Below are positions 34,769-46,704 of a stretch of 64,000 nucleotides of DNA, piece after piece. Position 1 is the first letter of the stretch, and each line of letters opens with the position of its first letter. The DNA lies in assembly GCA_031841125.1 (NCBI GenBank), contig CM063110.1:27213626-27277625 (forward strand). Reading direction: 5' to 3'. The notes below the pieces were generated by a model. That model was not told the DNA's origin. It was given only the letters and a program-made list of their open reading frames with translations, and ran no database searches. Source of the stretch: Acanthococcus lagerstroemiae (taxonomy: Eukaryota > Arthropoda > Insecta > Hemiptera > Eriococcidae). The position numbers and the translations under genes are program-made.

Positions 34769-35355
34769 ATAGAGAAACGGTCCTCTTCCCCTGGCACACC
34801 CTGTTCGAGTGTGAGGTCTGAGAGCAGGAGAGGCGCGGGACGGTAGCTGCCATCGATCCCGGCAACAACTGCGACTGAGACGGTTCCGGAAATGCTGAAG
34901 AGTGGAAGCGGATGAAACCGGGTGTCGGCCTTTGTTTCGACCATCATGAAGAAGAAGATGCAGACAGAGTGGTCGAGGCAGAGAGCCGACGGACAAAGCT
35001 AGGCCCACATCGCTGAACACAACAACTCGGTACCATCATGAGCCGCTGCAGCTGCTGCGGACCCTCCGGTGCTGTCGCCACACGTACTAAGACCAGGAGA
35101 TGAGGGGTGAAGGAGGGAAGCGCGTCCGTCTGTGGTGCACCCGAATTCCAGGTTAATGCTGGATGAGTGTTGCCTCGGTCAGTAGGGTGTCCCATGGTGG
35201 CCCTGGCAGTGCGAATCGTGAAATGGGGACTTTGGGCCAGCCTCAATGCGTCCCTCTGATCACTGATGCAATACTCGAAAGGGTAGTTTTCGGGGCCAGG
35301 GATGCGGTGTCTGGGGAGCCACTTCGATATGCGTGCATCGCCACACGCTTCACCT
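34769..35355 (+). pseudogene. 5'-truncated R1-type LINE tail
   Basis: A GC-rich block begins within a C-terminal finger: HTLFECEV, then QERRGTVAAIDPG, NAEEWKRMKPGV and FDHHEEEDADRVV, with stops after FECEV and NNCD, ending at a stop near 35016. This order (HxLFEC, then a short helical tail) is the end of ORF2 in R1-like LINEs. About 340 bp of GC-rich 3' UTR follow. Everything upstream is missing, the usual result of incomplete reverse transcription. It belongs to a different family from the LINE at 22670. Confidence 0.6.
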
Positions 35356-35373
35356 AGTATTAGGCTACCTTAC

Positions 35374-38300
35374 TTCACTCATTTTGTTTGTGTAGTAAAT
35401 TATGCTACATTAGGATTATTATGCGATCAGCCGGGTGACAGGCATCTCGCATGTTCGAGTTGGCCTGGGTCTCTGAGTAAACCCGAAACTTTTCTTTTAG
35501 TTTTTTCTCCCGTTGACGTCATATGTGTCGCTTGGTGCGGCTGTCTAGCCTGGGCTCACGACTGAAGAGGAAGTGTTAGAGATAACAAAGTCTTTCCGAA
35601 ACCACAACATCATTAATCAATGTTCACACGTTACTGTCTAGAGGTGATACTGGCCGGGCCCAGACGCCCAGAGCTGTGTACAAAGGTCAAGTGGTTGTCT
35701 TACACTTCAGTCTATTTTCTGACACCACTCGTTGTACGAGGTACATAGCACGCCTGATCACTCTTGCAAGTGATGAATCATGGTTTGAGCTATCTGATGC
35801 AAGGTGACGGCACTATCGAGTGTCCAACGTCAATCCTTTGAATTATTTTTCGAATCAAATGCGACTGTATGTACTTTAAGAGAATATACCTAAACCTGTG
35901 CGAGACTTTATCTATGAGAAGTGTCGCATGCCAAGCTCAACAGTTGTTATTGAAATTTGCTACTCATTTTCGGTACACATTGCACCATGTTGTGTTTTAG
36001 ATAAGCATCCATTCAACACCGAAGTGCCCCGCACCGCTCTCCATTTTCAATTTTCGGTCAAAATGGCCGGTGTAGGGTTAGCCGCGAAAATGAACCTCTG
36101 TAAATCAAATTTCTTCTCGATTTGTCGACGTGTGTAGCTATGTGTGTACCGTGTGTATAGCTATAGACAGAATGGGACGAAGCTGAGAGAAAAGTTTTAA
36201 TAACGTTGTACAGAAACGAAGGAAAGGTCATAGATATTGTGAGGAAGCGACTCGGCTGTACACCGTTCGCTGGTAATTTAATTGAAGACGACGTCGCGCA
36301 TTATTTGTTCTAGCAATATAAATCTCTACCATTTGGCGTGCATGCACTCTTTACACACCTCGACGGCGGGTTCCAAACTCCTCATCGTGTAAAGAAGTTA
36401 TATCAAAAGATATTGAAGCAGTTTCATCATCGGCGGGAATTGGATTCTCATCTAATCTCGCTGGCTTTTAATTCGATTATCGCGATACTTCGATTCTGTT
36501 TCCGCGTCGCCGTGCGTTGCCGACGAAAATAAATTCGTTCCTAAACCTTAGGTATATTGCATTTTCATATAATTTCAGCCTCTTTACCTCTTTACCTCGG
36601 TCGCCTGCGACGTCGAAGGGTAAACGTGAAATCATTTCGATGCAAGGAATTCTGGGAATACGGAGGGCTGATATTGGGTTACATGTATAGCTTTTCAAAA
36701 TTTCCGGGCTTTGCTGACGGTGGAGACACGCTGATGGTGATAGGTAGATCCTTTTTTTTTAAGAATGTACCGTTCAGGTGGTCCGTGTCGCCTACTAGCT
36801 CGCTCCGTTGGAATCTTGGGTCCAATTTGGCACCATAATTCTAATTTTGTACTAGTATCGTCAAACGAAATTCTGTGCTTGACACAACCAACTCAGGTCA
36901 GTTAGTTAGTCAGGTGCCGTATCTGTTGCCGGATGCTGGTGGTCGTGGTTTCTGACGCACGACTTTCCTGGGCAGGGTTAGTCAGGATAGCTTGCCGTTG
37001 CTTTCCTCACGGTTTGGTGCGTTAGGATTTCCTTCTCTGTGAGTGTGCAGCCGCAGTTCACTTACGAGCCACGTGTTTGCGCGACGTTGAATAAACTGTC
37101 CACGACGTGCACACAACAGTCTCAATCTTTCAGATCTGCTGGTAACACGCTGTGTGATTGTAATGCCTTGTTCGTTCGAACTGGGTTTGGTAGTGTGGTA
37201 TCCAGACACTTCGGTTTTGTAGATATGACCGAGTGTCACAAAGTCGTTTCCTCTTCCAAAAATTTCCCTTATCTATTTTCCTAACTTTCCCGCGGTGAAC
37301 CTTGAGCTCAATCGTTTTTCGTTTTCCCGTCGTTTCCTAACGCTATCTATCTTGTTTTTTCTGTCGTTTCCTAGCGCCATCTATTTTGTTTTTCCGTTTT
37401 CCCGAATGTTATCATTTTCTATGTTTTCCTACCTGGCTGTGAAGTGAGGTTGGCGAGGTTCTACTCCCGGTAAGAGAGAACAATGGAAGGACATTCGGTC
37501 AGAGACCCAAAGAACGAATACAACGTGTCCAAAAGCTCTCTAAATTATGAAAATTAGTGAAATCGGTTAACGCCAAATTTTCATTATTTTCAACTCGCTT
37601 CGTGTTTCATGACATTCTCGGTGCTTCTCGTGAACGCAATTCATAAGTTTCGCGTAGTTTTCGAGTGGAAATTGGTCTAAGTGCCCGTCCGGACTCAGGC
37701 TGTACACGTGGCGAAATAGGCTTACTTGCACTACAGGTGCCTTTTTTTAAGACGTGCTCTCGATCTGATCGCCGACCTACCTACTCATCGTGATCCATCA
37801 AGCGTCTCCTGCAGCTCCACATCGTGCCGCATCATGTAAATATCTTATAGACTGTAAATAAAGTTAGTGTTTCGTGTCCTCATGTCTCTCTTTTATTTGC
37901 ATTTCCTGTAAGGTAGAGGTACGACAATTTTCTGACTGACGAGGTATTCCTAGGTCACCTCGAAAGACTTCCCTCCCGAGACCTGAATCAAAACGCTCAG
38001 TGGCACGTATCCTGCACGCCCTGTGACCCAAGAGCTAGTCGAGGCACAGTGGTCTATCTCGGTTCTCCCGTGTCGGAAACCATCTAGGTGTACGATCTGT
38101 CTAAGGTTACCACAGTAGAGGAGTCGGAGACATACTACCCCCTCTGCAAGGTAGAATCGCAAGTTTAATTTGGAACCATAATTTTGTAATAATTTCATTC
38201 CATTTTGTAACGTCGTTCATTTGTACTCAACCCCCTCCTGAGATATTAACAAATTCCACTGGAGGATGAAGAAGTCCTGCCTTCTCAAGTTGGAATTTCG

Positions 38301-38929
38301 GATCAGATTCTACACACGTAACTTTGTACTCATTTTATTTATTTCTTAAAGAAGATTAGAGACCTTCCTTTCACGGCAGAAACCGGCCAATAATGAAAGG
38401 AGACTATACTTACAATATTGACCATTGCTTTCCATTGAAGACTACAAAAAAGAAAGAAAAAAAAAAGGTAAAAAAATGAGAGATAATTAGAAAACCTCAA
38501 ACCCCAGATAGAGCTCGCCGAGTGACCATGCTGCAGTTAGACAGCACTTATTACGGAGGAATTCCGATCATTACCCAACTCATCGAGTATGTCATCTAGT
38601 GACTTTGGCTTTCCATTTCTTTGTACGAAGACATCATACGATTGAAGGCAGCTTCTAGATAGTGATTTCTGTGAGCACCTTTGAGCTCAAGTGTTTCTTT
38701 TTCCGACTCTGGTTGGCGGAACATGAATTTGTATGAAGAAGAGCTGGATCAAGGTATTTTTAGGTGAATGAGGTTTCGAAAAAAAAAAAAGTAGAAAAGC
38801 AACGTCCCTCCCTATTTTTAAATTTTTCATCTCATATCCCAATAAAGGTTTCTTCTGAGTCGTTGAGTCGAGAAAGTAGCCAAAATTTCTGTAATACAGG
38901 TATCTGAGGTATATTTTTTGTCCTTGGGT
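35374..38929. other. No supported gene
   Basis: I see no domain in this stretch. A short tandem duplication of about 40 bp lies at 37318-37395 (TCGTTTCCTAxCGCxATCTAT twice). GTAAATAAAG at 37853-37862 looks like a polyadenylation signal; with the GC-richer 36900-37130 and 37900-38160 it could mark LTR-like DNA, but I found no paired LTR, primer site or protease/RT coding. Confidence 0.35.
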
Positions 38930-39165
38930 CATTCTCCAGAAACTGCGAATGTTAAGGTAGCTCCTCCCCCATAATATTTGGTTTATATGTAGTAGAGAAT
39001 TCTCAACGAGTGTACAGAGCAGGAGCATCAAAATTTATGGAACGGGAAGACTTTTGTCCACGACGATAAACATCTTGATGGCGACGAAATAACTTTAAGA
39101 ATTTCCTTTTCCACGGAATTTTTGGAAATTGTGCTATCACATGCGCCAATGACTACAATCTGGCA
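38930..39165 (+). repeat. Dispersed repeat family C, 5' part
   Basis: It matches 60595-60850 through CTCCAGAAACTG-GAA-GTTAAGGT, ACAGAGC-GGAG-ATCAAAAT, ACATCTTG and GGGCTATCACATGCGCCAAT-type blocks. Family C has no coding capacity that I can recognise. The 3' part of the family is at 42520-42725 and the fullest copy is at 60595-61055. Confidence 0.7.
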
Positions 39166-39640
39166 CCTATATCGTGTTTAGGGATCAAAACCAATGGCGC
39201 AGTTAGGGAGAAACAAGGGTGACATGTCAACAAGCGGCACTTTTTCCGAAAGGCGGCAAATTTTCAAAGTTGAATTTTTTTTTTTATTTAATCAGGAAAA
39301 TTAACAAGAAAATAGTAAAATCAACTTAGATCCGAATTTGAGTAATCCGAAAGATTGGTCTCCTTTGTCATCTACGAAGATTAAATATTTAATCGAGAAT
39401 AAACCTAAGTGGAGAAGAGAGGCAATATTTCATCTGAAGAAAAAAAATATACTCGAATGTCAGAGTTCTGCAACTTAATCCCATTAGTTTTTAAGAAAAT
39501 AAAAACAATCAAGAAATTTTACGTACTTGGCTGATGTATTGTGTGGGTAACCATTATATTGCTCCCATTGTCAACTTCTTCATCGAAGCCAGAGCTATCG
39601 TCAGAAGGTCACTTGAATAATCCTAACGTAGGTTTTAATA

Positions 39641-39880
39641 GGGGTCTAGTTGGCGGAGTGGATAGCGTACTGGTCTCGGAATTTGGAGGTCTCGGGTTCG
39701 AGCCCACGTAGCAACTCGCTACACTTCGACCTAGGCCGGTTTTTCGGCCTGAAGAGAAGAGAGCTAAGAAAGCCCTAACAGCCTCTCCGACGTCTCTGAG
39801 GTAATGCTCGAAAGGGCGGATTCCAGGGCTCGGGTTGAGAGTAATATTAGAAAAGAGAATATAGATCTTAATACGTAACT
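39641..39880 (+). mobile_element. tRNA-derived SINE, copy 1
   Basis: The head GGGGTCTAGTTGGCGGAGTG GATAGCG contains a pol III A-box-like block, and GGGTTCGAGCC 40 bp later is a B box. The body follows: TTCGACCTAGGCCGGTTTTT, CTAAGAAAGCCCTAACAGCC and CTCGAAAGGGCGGATTCCAG. Copy 2 at 47007 matches along the whole length. The head resembles a tRNA but cannot fold as a full one, so it is a SINE and not a tRNA gene. It would rely on a LINE for movement. Confidence 0.85.
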
Positions 39881-39899
39881 GGCAGGTGTACTAGACTTT

Positions 39900-40870
39900 C
39901 AAGTCACGAAAACAGTACAAAATACCGACAAGTGAACTTGGAATGGAATAAGATGAAATTGAGATTGGAAAACGCAAAAACAATTAACAGTGAAATGGAA
40001 AAGCAAATTAATACAGAGAAACAAAAATGGCGTCATATTTTCAAGTGTATTGTAGAAGCCGCCCTATTTTGCGCAGAAAATGATTAGCTTTGCGAGGACA
40101 CGAAAATGAAGGGGACAACTTTCTGAACGTAATCAAATTGATGTCACTGTGATAATGTTTTAGCCAAACATCTCTCCAGTGATCGCCACGCAAAATATCT
40201 TCCACGAGATGTGCAAAACGAATTCATTAATGTATTGGGACAAGAAGTTCGTAAAACCATAATCCAGAAGGTAAATTCCAAATATTTCAAGATAATGCTG
40301 AATTGTACTTCGGATTTCTCTCATAAAAAACAAATGTCGCACGTTATTCGATGCGTTGATGAAGATAATCAAATTTGCGAAAGTCTTTTGGATTTTATTG
40401 AAGTTTCTGATACCGCAGGTCTTGGATACTGAAAAACTCAAAGATGATGGGTTAAACATTTCATTGTCGTGGTCAGGCATATGACAATGGTGCAAATATG
40501 GCTGGAAAACACAGAGGAATACAAAAATATATTTCCGATATCGAATGAACGGCAAAATTTGTACCTTGCACTGCTTATTCTTTAAACTTCATTGGTGTTA
40601 ATAATGCAAATGTTTCTACAAAAATGATGTCATTTTATGGAATTGTTCAAGAAATATACGTGTTCTTTTCTTTCTTTACAAAAAGAGGGCAATTACTAAA
40701 CCTAAACGGTTATTCAGAGACTGTAAATCAAAAAAACTGAAGACAGGTGTTGAAAAACCACCCTGTTACAAAATGATCATCGAAATTTGGGGCTGTACAT
40801 TCGCTTTTGAAAAAAATTGAGAATGATCGTAAAATGCGACGCGTCACGAGAAAACATAAGGTGAAAATCC
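39900..40870 (+). pseudogene. hAT transposase relic (DUF4371/ZMYM-type)
   Basis: In broken frames the plus strand gives ALRGHENEGDNFLNVIKLM (about 40090), HAKYLPRDVQNEFINVLGQE, IMLNCTSDFSHKKQMSHVIR, ESLLDFIEVSDTA, then after shifts RGQAYDNGANMAGKHRG, FVPCTAYSLNFIGVN and KMMSFYGIVQEIYVFF. These are the successive blocks of the DUF4371 region and the catalytic C-H-containing core of ZMYM-type hAT transposases. At least four shifts or stops occur, for example the stop after AGLGY near 40430. The dimerisation domain is absent. No TIRs were located. Confidence 0.85.
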
Positions 40871-41061
40871 TAATTTTACGATAGAGTCGAAAATATGGTG
40901 AAAAAATAATTTTTGGTAAAATTGAGTTTTCAAGAGGAAGTAATTGTTCACTTTCCTGACAACACTGTATCAACTTGTGGAGGCCTAATAAAACATTTTT
41001 ACCTGTCATTGGTAAGCATTGTAAAAAGGGACTATAATGTCTTTAATATGGACGCTGTTAA

Positions 41062-41282
41062 GCGTAACAGAACCAACCAACAAAATCTGTTTTTTGAGAA
41101 CAGTAATTCGAAGTTCAAGAGCCATGTAGAAACTATATGACATAGCATCTACTGATAAGCTTTTTTCAACATGAGTTTACATGTCTGAATCGGGGCCCAA
41201 TTTTGAAAAAGTTTACTTTTTACGCTTTCCAACGATACTAATAACTCATTTTGTCAACAAATGTTGGTTAGTTCTGTTACGC
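41062..41282. mobile_element. TTAA-flanked MITE, copy 1
   Basis: The ends GCGTAACAGAACCAACCAAC and (other strand) GCGTAACAGAACTAACCAAC form a TIR of about 21 bp. TTAA lies at 41058-41061 and 41283-41286, as for piggyBac- or Kolobok-type target duplications. A diverged copy is at 62401-62624. Noncoding; which transposase mobilised it is unknown. Confidence 0.75.
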
Positions 41283-41287
41283 TTAAC

Positions 41288-41505
41288 GTTCTGGAACTAC
41301 GCTTCCTAGAGGAACTGAACCGAACCAAGCGCTATCTTTCGGGAAACACTTGTATTATTTTAAATACAGTTTCTTCTGCGCACCATGCAAGTTTCAGCTT
41401 ATTGCGCCGACGGAAACGTTTACGGAATTTTTTATTTGTAGCGAGGTTTCACGGCTGTCATGGCAGAAAAATGGGGTAACGTTCGGCTGTTAAATTTTCA
41501 AAAAC
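41288..41505 (+). repeat. Dispersed repeat block D, copy 1
   Basis: It matches 61995-62215 in inverted orientation through TCTGGAACTACGCTTCC, TTCTGCGCACCATGCAAGTT, GCGCCGACGGAAACGTTTAC and TGTCATGGCAGAAAAA. In both places a copy of the TTAA MITE lies close by. No coding content is recognised. Confidence 0.7.
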
Positions 41506-41756
41506 TACACTTGGAAATGTTCTGATTTCAAAACGCTATATCTCAGTTGAGAAAAGAGCTAGAGACTTTGCGGTAAGTTGCATTGTATTCCCCGTGCCTA
41601 TTTCTACGAAAATTAGTTAACATTTCAATGTCAACCGTCTTCATCCCAATGTATGTTGTCTCGTGACACGTCGCAAATATTGAGTGATATTGTGACATAG
41701 TAAATGATAAATCGTAAGACCATGGATAAGGCAAGTGAATAATTGAAATCTATAAA

Positions 41757-42387
41757 TGAGGCAATTTCTATAAAAAGGGGTAACTTTGTCGATCGATCAA
41801 AGTCTTAGAAAACGCGAAAAAAGAAAGGCAAAATTTTTTGGTTGAAAAAATCAGGCTCAATCTTGCCTATTGCACTACTTTTGGTACATCCGTGCAATAA
41901 CGGAGGGACAAAATTTTCGCACGTGAGATAGAAGAGGGAGAGAGAGAAAGAGAATTATGAACGAGAATGAGAAATGAATGCAAATATCTGCATTTGCTTC
42001 TTCGCGGTTTTTCGAAGCTCAGGAATAAATCTGAGGTTCTGAATTGTTACCACGTAGAAGAGCGAAAAATTACCTTTCCAACAAGCCCTCGTCGAGGCTG
42101 GTAACATGATTCCGCAGCGAGTTACGGCCGCTTAAAATCTTGATGTTATTGAGTGGGAGAAAAAGGGGTGTTTAACTTGAAACGCATTTTTCTCAAAAAC
42201 GCGTTTTCACGCAACCTTGTTAAACTCATCTTTGATTGCTGGTATCTCTCCAACAAAAAAAGCTACAGATCAAACAGATCTCGCCAATAGCTTGTTGGAA
42301 CAGGCATTCATTCCTCTATTACGTACTATCCATAACTCAAAATTCGTCGAATCGACAAAGTTATCCCTTTTTATAGAAACTGCCACA
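41757..42387. mobile_element. TA-flanked MITE, family A copy 2 (inverted)
   Basis: The ends TGAGGCAATTTCTATAAAAA and (other strand) TGTGGCAGTTTCTATAAAAA match copies 1 and 3. The interior is reversed relative to them: TTTCCAACAAGCCCTCGTCG at 42083 is the inverse of the copy 1 sequence near 4920. Flanking TA is not preserved. Confidence 0.8.
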
Positions 42388-42519
42388 CATTTTGATTTAT
42401 TTTAAAATCGTAAATTAATTCGCTACATTTTTTCTTCGAAAATTTACAAAATTACAAAATGAACTTTTAGTAGTGGAAGGGGGTTGCAACGGCAAATTTT
42501 CTTTGTCACTAAGCAGCCA

Positions 42520-42725
42520 ATTTCTTGTTGCGCCAGTGATCAAAACTGTACCAGTATTGTCATGTGTTGTGCTGAAAAATGTATAAGGCACGCATATCTT
42601 AGCAACAGTCAACGATTGACCGCGATAATGAACTAAAAACCCTGATAACAGACTCTAATACCATCCCTTCTGGAAATCCAAAGTCATTGACAGAAAATTG
42701 AACCGCTTAACATACACTGCCAAAC
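42520..42725 (+). repeat. Dispersed repeat family C, 3' part
   Basis: It matches 60885-61050: GATCAAAACT-ACCAGTATTG, GTGCTGAAAAATGTATAA, CAACGATTGAC, CCCTGATAACAG and CCTTCTGGAAAT. The 5' part is missing here. Confidence 0.65.
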
Positions 42726-44027
42726 TTTCTAAATAATAATACCTCTTTATTAGAAAAAAAAATTGTAATGAAAATTTAAAACAATATAACAGATATTGAG
42801 ACAAGATGGTGACAACTACAATGATGGTCACCTTCCTATGCGTTTTCCATTCAAAAGATGGTGATTGTCCTTTCTGATGAATTGGATTGGTGGATTTTGC
42901 TACTGATGTTACTGTGTAACCCAAAATAACTCCCCCCCTCCCCCCTAAAAATAATAAGTAAGTATATAAATAAAAATATAAAAATAGAAAGTTAGGGTTA
43001 AAAATTTGCTAGTAACAAAATATTTTCAGTTTCTGGAGAATGACCCACTTTCTGTATCATCTCCTCGAGTTGCCCCATAGCAAGCGATTAGACAATCGAT
43101 CTGTACTAAGATACGAAAATATTTTAAATAAAAACTTTTTCCAGTCATGTTTTGGACTCTGCATACCTTTTCCACATTTGCTCAAGACCCATTCAGACGA
43201 GGTCCTTTTGAGACTGTCTAAGACGCGTTACACTTCTTCTAAAACTCTCTAAGAAAGACTTCTACTTGTAACAAAACCCTACACACACTGGCCCGCGTAC
43301 AAGGCCGGATTGACATACTGTGCGAACTTTTTTGCGCATGAGGAATCTCACCAAAACCGACTGATCTTTTTGAGCAGTTCTGCCAGAATCGTGAAACCTT
43401 CTGAAAATCATAAAGCGACCCAGAAAAATTGCAACGGTGGCTGAACTCTTTTTCGATGATTTTACCCCAATGTGAAACTGGCGGCATAGGGGGGGGGGGA
43501 GTGACTCAAAAATACAACATAACATCCATATGTTATTTTAAAATTTCCTGGTGGGGCTTTCTGTATATTTGGGGGAAAGGCTAGGATCAAGCCTCCCAGT
43601 TTGCGCTAATGATCATACTCTGTATTCCTTCGACGTTTCAATTTGAAAACTTTTTCTTTTTGCAGGGCCCTCGTAAAATTATCTGGCTTAGTTCTGGTGC
43701 CCGAGTAAAACAGTCTGACCTTTTTCTTTTTTCTTCCTCTTAAAAACGACGGGTTCTTTAGGACGATTACTACCGAGGTCTTTTGCTTGAAATCCGTTAC
43801 TGATTTTCGCCCTTCGATTCTGCATCTTTTCCACTTCTGAAAATCTAGTATGAACATGTAAAGCAGGCCATCATTTTTCTCCTCCGACGTATCACTAAAA
43901 ATTGCGTAAATATGAGATGGTTGTGCATATCTCCCTGATTGTACCCCCCCCCCCAAGATTTTTGACTGCAATAAAGAGAATTTCCTGTTTGACCAATAAC
44001 TCGCTATTTCCAGGTTCATCATCAGTA
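42726..44027. other. No supported gene
   Basis: 43020-43035 repeats the CTGGAGAATGACCCA phrase found inversely at 38929. A fragment related to the array at 28680 appears inverted around 43380. A G run (43490-43499) and a C run (43946-43957) are present. Nothing codes recognisably. Confidence 0.4.
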
Positions 44028-44035
44028 GTCCTCGC

Positions 44036-44189
44036 CAGGGCTGTATACAAGGGGGGGTTAGGGGTCTGACTCCCCCGAGTACGGTTGTGCGCTTAAAAAT
44101 TCAGGAAAATGCGGATCACAGAAACATTAAGAAATCCTCATATGTTAGGTCAACCCCCCTCCCTCACCATATTCTGGGATACGGCACTG
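44036..44189. mobile_element. hAT-type MITE with perfect 8-bp target duplication
   Basis: GTCCTCGC is present exactly at 44028-44035 and 44190-44197. The ends are CAGGGCTGTATAC and (other strand) CAGTGCCGTATCCC. A G run with TTAGGGG near the left end and GGTCAACCCCCC near the right resemble the 6438 MITE, so the two may belong to one subfamily. Noncoding, 154 bp. Confidence 0.9.
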
Positions 44190-44197
44190 GTCCTCGC

Positions 44198-44640
44198 TCA
44201 TTACTGAGCGCTAGGTAACCCGCTAGCAACTTTCTCCACCATTATCCTCCATGAATACCTGTCCTCCGCCTCTCGGATCAATCGCAGTAGCCTACGGTTG
44301 GACACTTCCTCCAGTTGATCGATCCATTTCTTTGGCAATCTTCCTCTGGATCGCTTCCCCTCCACTTTGCCTTGAACAACTATTTTCTTCAGGTTTCCAC
44401 CCGGTCTCCTCGTTATACACATATATCCAAAAAATTTGAGGATTCAACTGTAGCAAATGGACGAAAGGCGCTGGTGGATATTCAACGCTCTGAGTATCGG
44501 CGCTTTTTGGCTGTCCAAGGTATCTGCAACATTCTACGATGTACCCACATTTTCGAAGGCGTCAATTCTTTTACGGTCACCTGCCTTGATTGTCCAAGTT
44601 TCGCAGCCATAAAGGAACACTGCGAAAGCAAAATTTGAGT
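44198..44640 (-). pseudogene. RTE-like LINE ORF2 C-terminus
   Basis: The minus strand from about 44570 reads MWVHRRMLQIPWTAKK, then FFGYMCITRRPGG, KKIVVQGKVEGKRSRGRLPK, KWIDQLEEVSNRRL and SWRIMVEKVASGL before a stop at 44201. This is the conserved C-terminal segment after the RT of RTE-like LINEs. The start of the fragment lies around 44640. The neighbouring hAT MITE ends exactly at its 3' side. The RT and endonuclease are absent. Confidence 0.8.
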
Positions 44641-45954
44641 GTGAAGACGAAACCAAAAACTGTATCGAAATGAATGTAAATCAAATTCGTTGAATTGGAT
44701 TTGCTTTGTGCAGCTTACAAGGAGCTGTTCGCATTTTTCTGAGCATTCGAAACAGGAATGCCACGTTAATACCGAACTGCCCGAAGCAGTAGTAAATTTT
44801 TTATTAGAAACAGGTCGTCTTCAGCGTGGACGAAACCATCGCACAGTTTGATTAAGGGATATAATAATTAAATTACATATTTTATTCGTATACAGTAATA
44901 ATGATGATCGAAATATACTCCATTCGGTGTAGGGGCGGACAAACAGAATCGATTTCCAATGATTTATTGGCCAATATGCCTTTCGAAGAATGATAGACAG
45001 ACATCAGATTATGAAGAAAGAGAGGAAAGAGAAAAAAAACGGTGAGGAATGTGTTGGAGGGCGACCAGAGGGTCTAACCGTTTACAATAATAAACTAAAA
45101 GCGGTTGCTCGGTGTTGGTGTACGGAGAAAGGAGGAGGGGGCATTGCAGACCTCTTTAATCATAGGTATTACGTTATGATAGTAATTGCGTGGGCTAGAC
45201 CTTTTTCTTTATGCACACCTATTTTATATCATCTACATGAATACGAAGCCTAGTTGTCGCATATTATAGAGTGTAAACGGAAATATAGATTTCGGCGTTC
45301 GGTGTTAACATTTTCGGACGCAGAAACCTATTTTTTTCTTAAATGAAAATGGAGCAAATTATACCTATTTGAGGTGGTTGGTAAATAGCCTGGAATTAGA
45401 ACGTATTACAGTCTTTTAATTTGGGAACGGCAGTGACGGTGATGTAATATTTTGTGCATTAGATTGGTTTGAAAATGTCGTAGGCATTTATTTCAATATT
45501 TTAATAGAAATAAGAAGCTCTGTCGAAGCGATGGGGCATCGGGTGTCATCCGTGCGAAGTTAAGAAAGTCGATTCTTGGCAGGGGTGTACTCTGTAGGGT
45601 GGTTCTTATTTACTTTTGGTGAAGAAATTGATGTTTTCGGTCGGACTGTCCCTAGATCGATTCATATTAAGGAAAAATTTATGCAAAGTTTGAGCCAAAT
45701 CGGAAAAGGTTAACCAGTGCCACAATGGAGGAGAAGCTCTCGTGGGAATTGATTAGTCGCTGCGAGAGCCTCCCAGTGCGAGCCTAAAAGTTATTTTCTT
45801 TCCCAAATAGAGGTTTTAAGTCACAGAGAATCCATTTCAGGGGTTATTTCTCCGCTTTCTTCAGCCTTCAGGCTTCATGGAGACTAATGTCCAGTTATTC
45901 CAATTTGCTATGATTTCCAAATCGGGGATGTTGGAGTAATTGAAAGTTAGCCAA
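44641..45954. other. No supported gene
   Basis: A purine-rich patch at 45000-45060 and scattered phrases only. The frame at 44990-45253 has no family signature. Confidence 0.4.
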
Positions 45955-46440
45955 TGTGAACCTAAGAGATTAAGGGCAGATGAGAACGAGTCCTTGAAAC
46001 GAATTCATCGATCTCTTAGTCTCTCGAATCGTAGGTTGCGTCTCTCCACTTTCCTCTCTCCTGTGCTAATCTTTCGACGTCTGAGAAAGATTTACACTTT
46101 GTGTCCTATCCTTCATTACCTGGTCTTCATAGCTCATTCTATGCCTTCCTTTCCAATTCTTTCTCTCAACTACTCTCTCTCCCCCCCCTCTCCTCTCCTC
46201 TCCTCTCTCTCTCTCGCAGTAATAACAATATCTTTGGATATCTTGTATCATGACCTACCATTGTAACTCTTCTCTTTAGAATTATATTTCTTTCTCTTTC
46301 CCTTCCTATTCATTTCAATACTTCTGTCCATTTGATTTTCAATATTCTTCGATAACATCACCACATTTCAAACGCTTCTATCCTTTTTCTCTCTTGTACT
46401 CCTATTGTCAGGTCTCACATCCATATAATGTTATATTCCA
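45955..46440 (-). pseudogene. Decayed RTE-like LINE C-terminus
   Basis: The sequence GCGTCTCTCCACTTTC...GCTAATCTTTC, GATTTACACTTTGTRTCC and CTTCATAGCTCATTC matches 54700-54830 closely, where the minus strand encodes the LINE segment ending in a Trp-rich helix. Here the minus strand keeps KGRHRMSYEDQVM and remnants of WCYRR-type sequence. A CT-rich microsatellite (46150-46220) breaks it. Confidence 0.6.
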
Positions 46441-46478
46441 GAAGTTAAAACTTATTGGACTTTGTGGTATTAGCAATT

Positions 46479-46704
46479 GAAGGGTACAGGGAAAGAAGCA
46501 GGTAAGTCACTTTTTTGGCGAAATTGAGTCATTAATACCGTTGGAACAGGAGTAATGAGTAGAAGTAGCTAGGCTCAGTCCAGAAGAACGAGTTTCAAAA
46601 TTCACGTACAGGTGAAGAACCACGTCTGTACGTAAACAAATAGTTTTTCATTTTTCTCGCTTCGCCGCAAAAGTGACTTACCTGCTTCTTTCCCTGTCCC
46701 CTTC
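46479..46704. mobile_element. MITE with ~45-bp terminal inverted repeats
   Basis: The ends GAAGGGTACAGGGAAAGAAG and (other strand) GAAGGGGACAGGGAAAGAAG continue as CAGGTAAGTCACTTTT on both sides, a TIR of about 45 bp with two or three differences. AATT flanks both ends and may be a 4-bp duplication. It is 226 bp and noncoding, and it could fold into one long hairpin. The superfamily is unclear. Confidence 0.85.

Noticed and set aside
35250..35310. SINE tail fragment (TACTCGAAAGGGTAG)
   Set aside because: It resembles the SINE body phrase ATGCTCGAAAGGGCGG but only over about 15-25 bases, and it sits inside the 3' UTR of an R1-type LINE tail.
36830..37920. Solo LTR of a gypsy/BEL-type element
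   Set aside because: A polyadenylation-like signal and GC-richer blocks are present, but there are no TG...CA ends with a target duplication and no second LTR.
39655..39725. tRNA gene
   Set aside because: A and B boxes are present but the acceptor stem does not pair, and the same head occurs with a SINE body at a second locus (47007).
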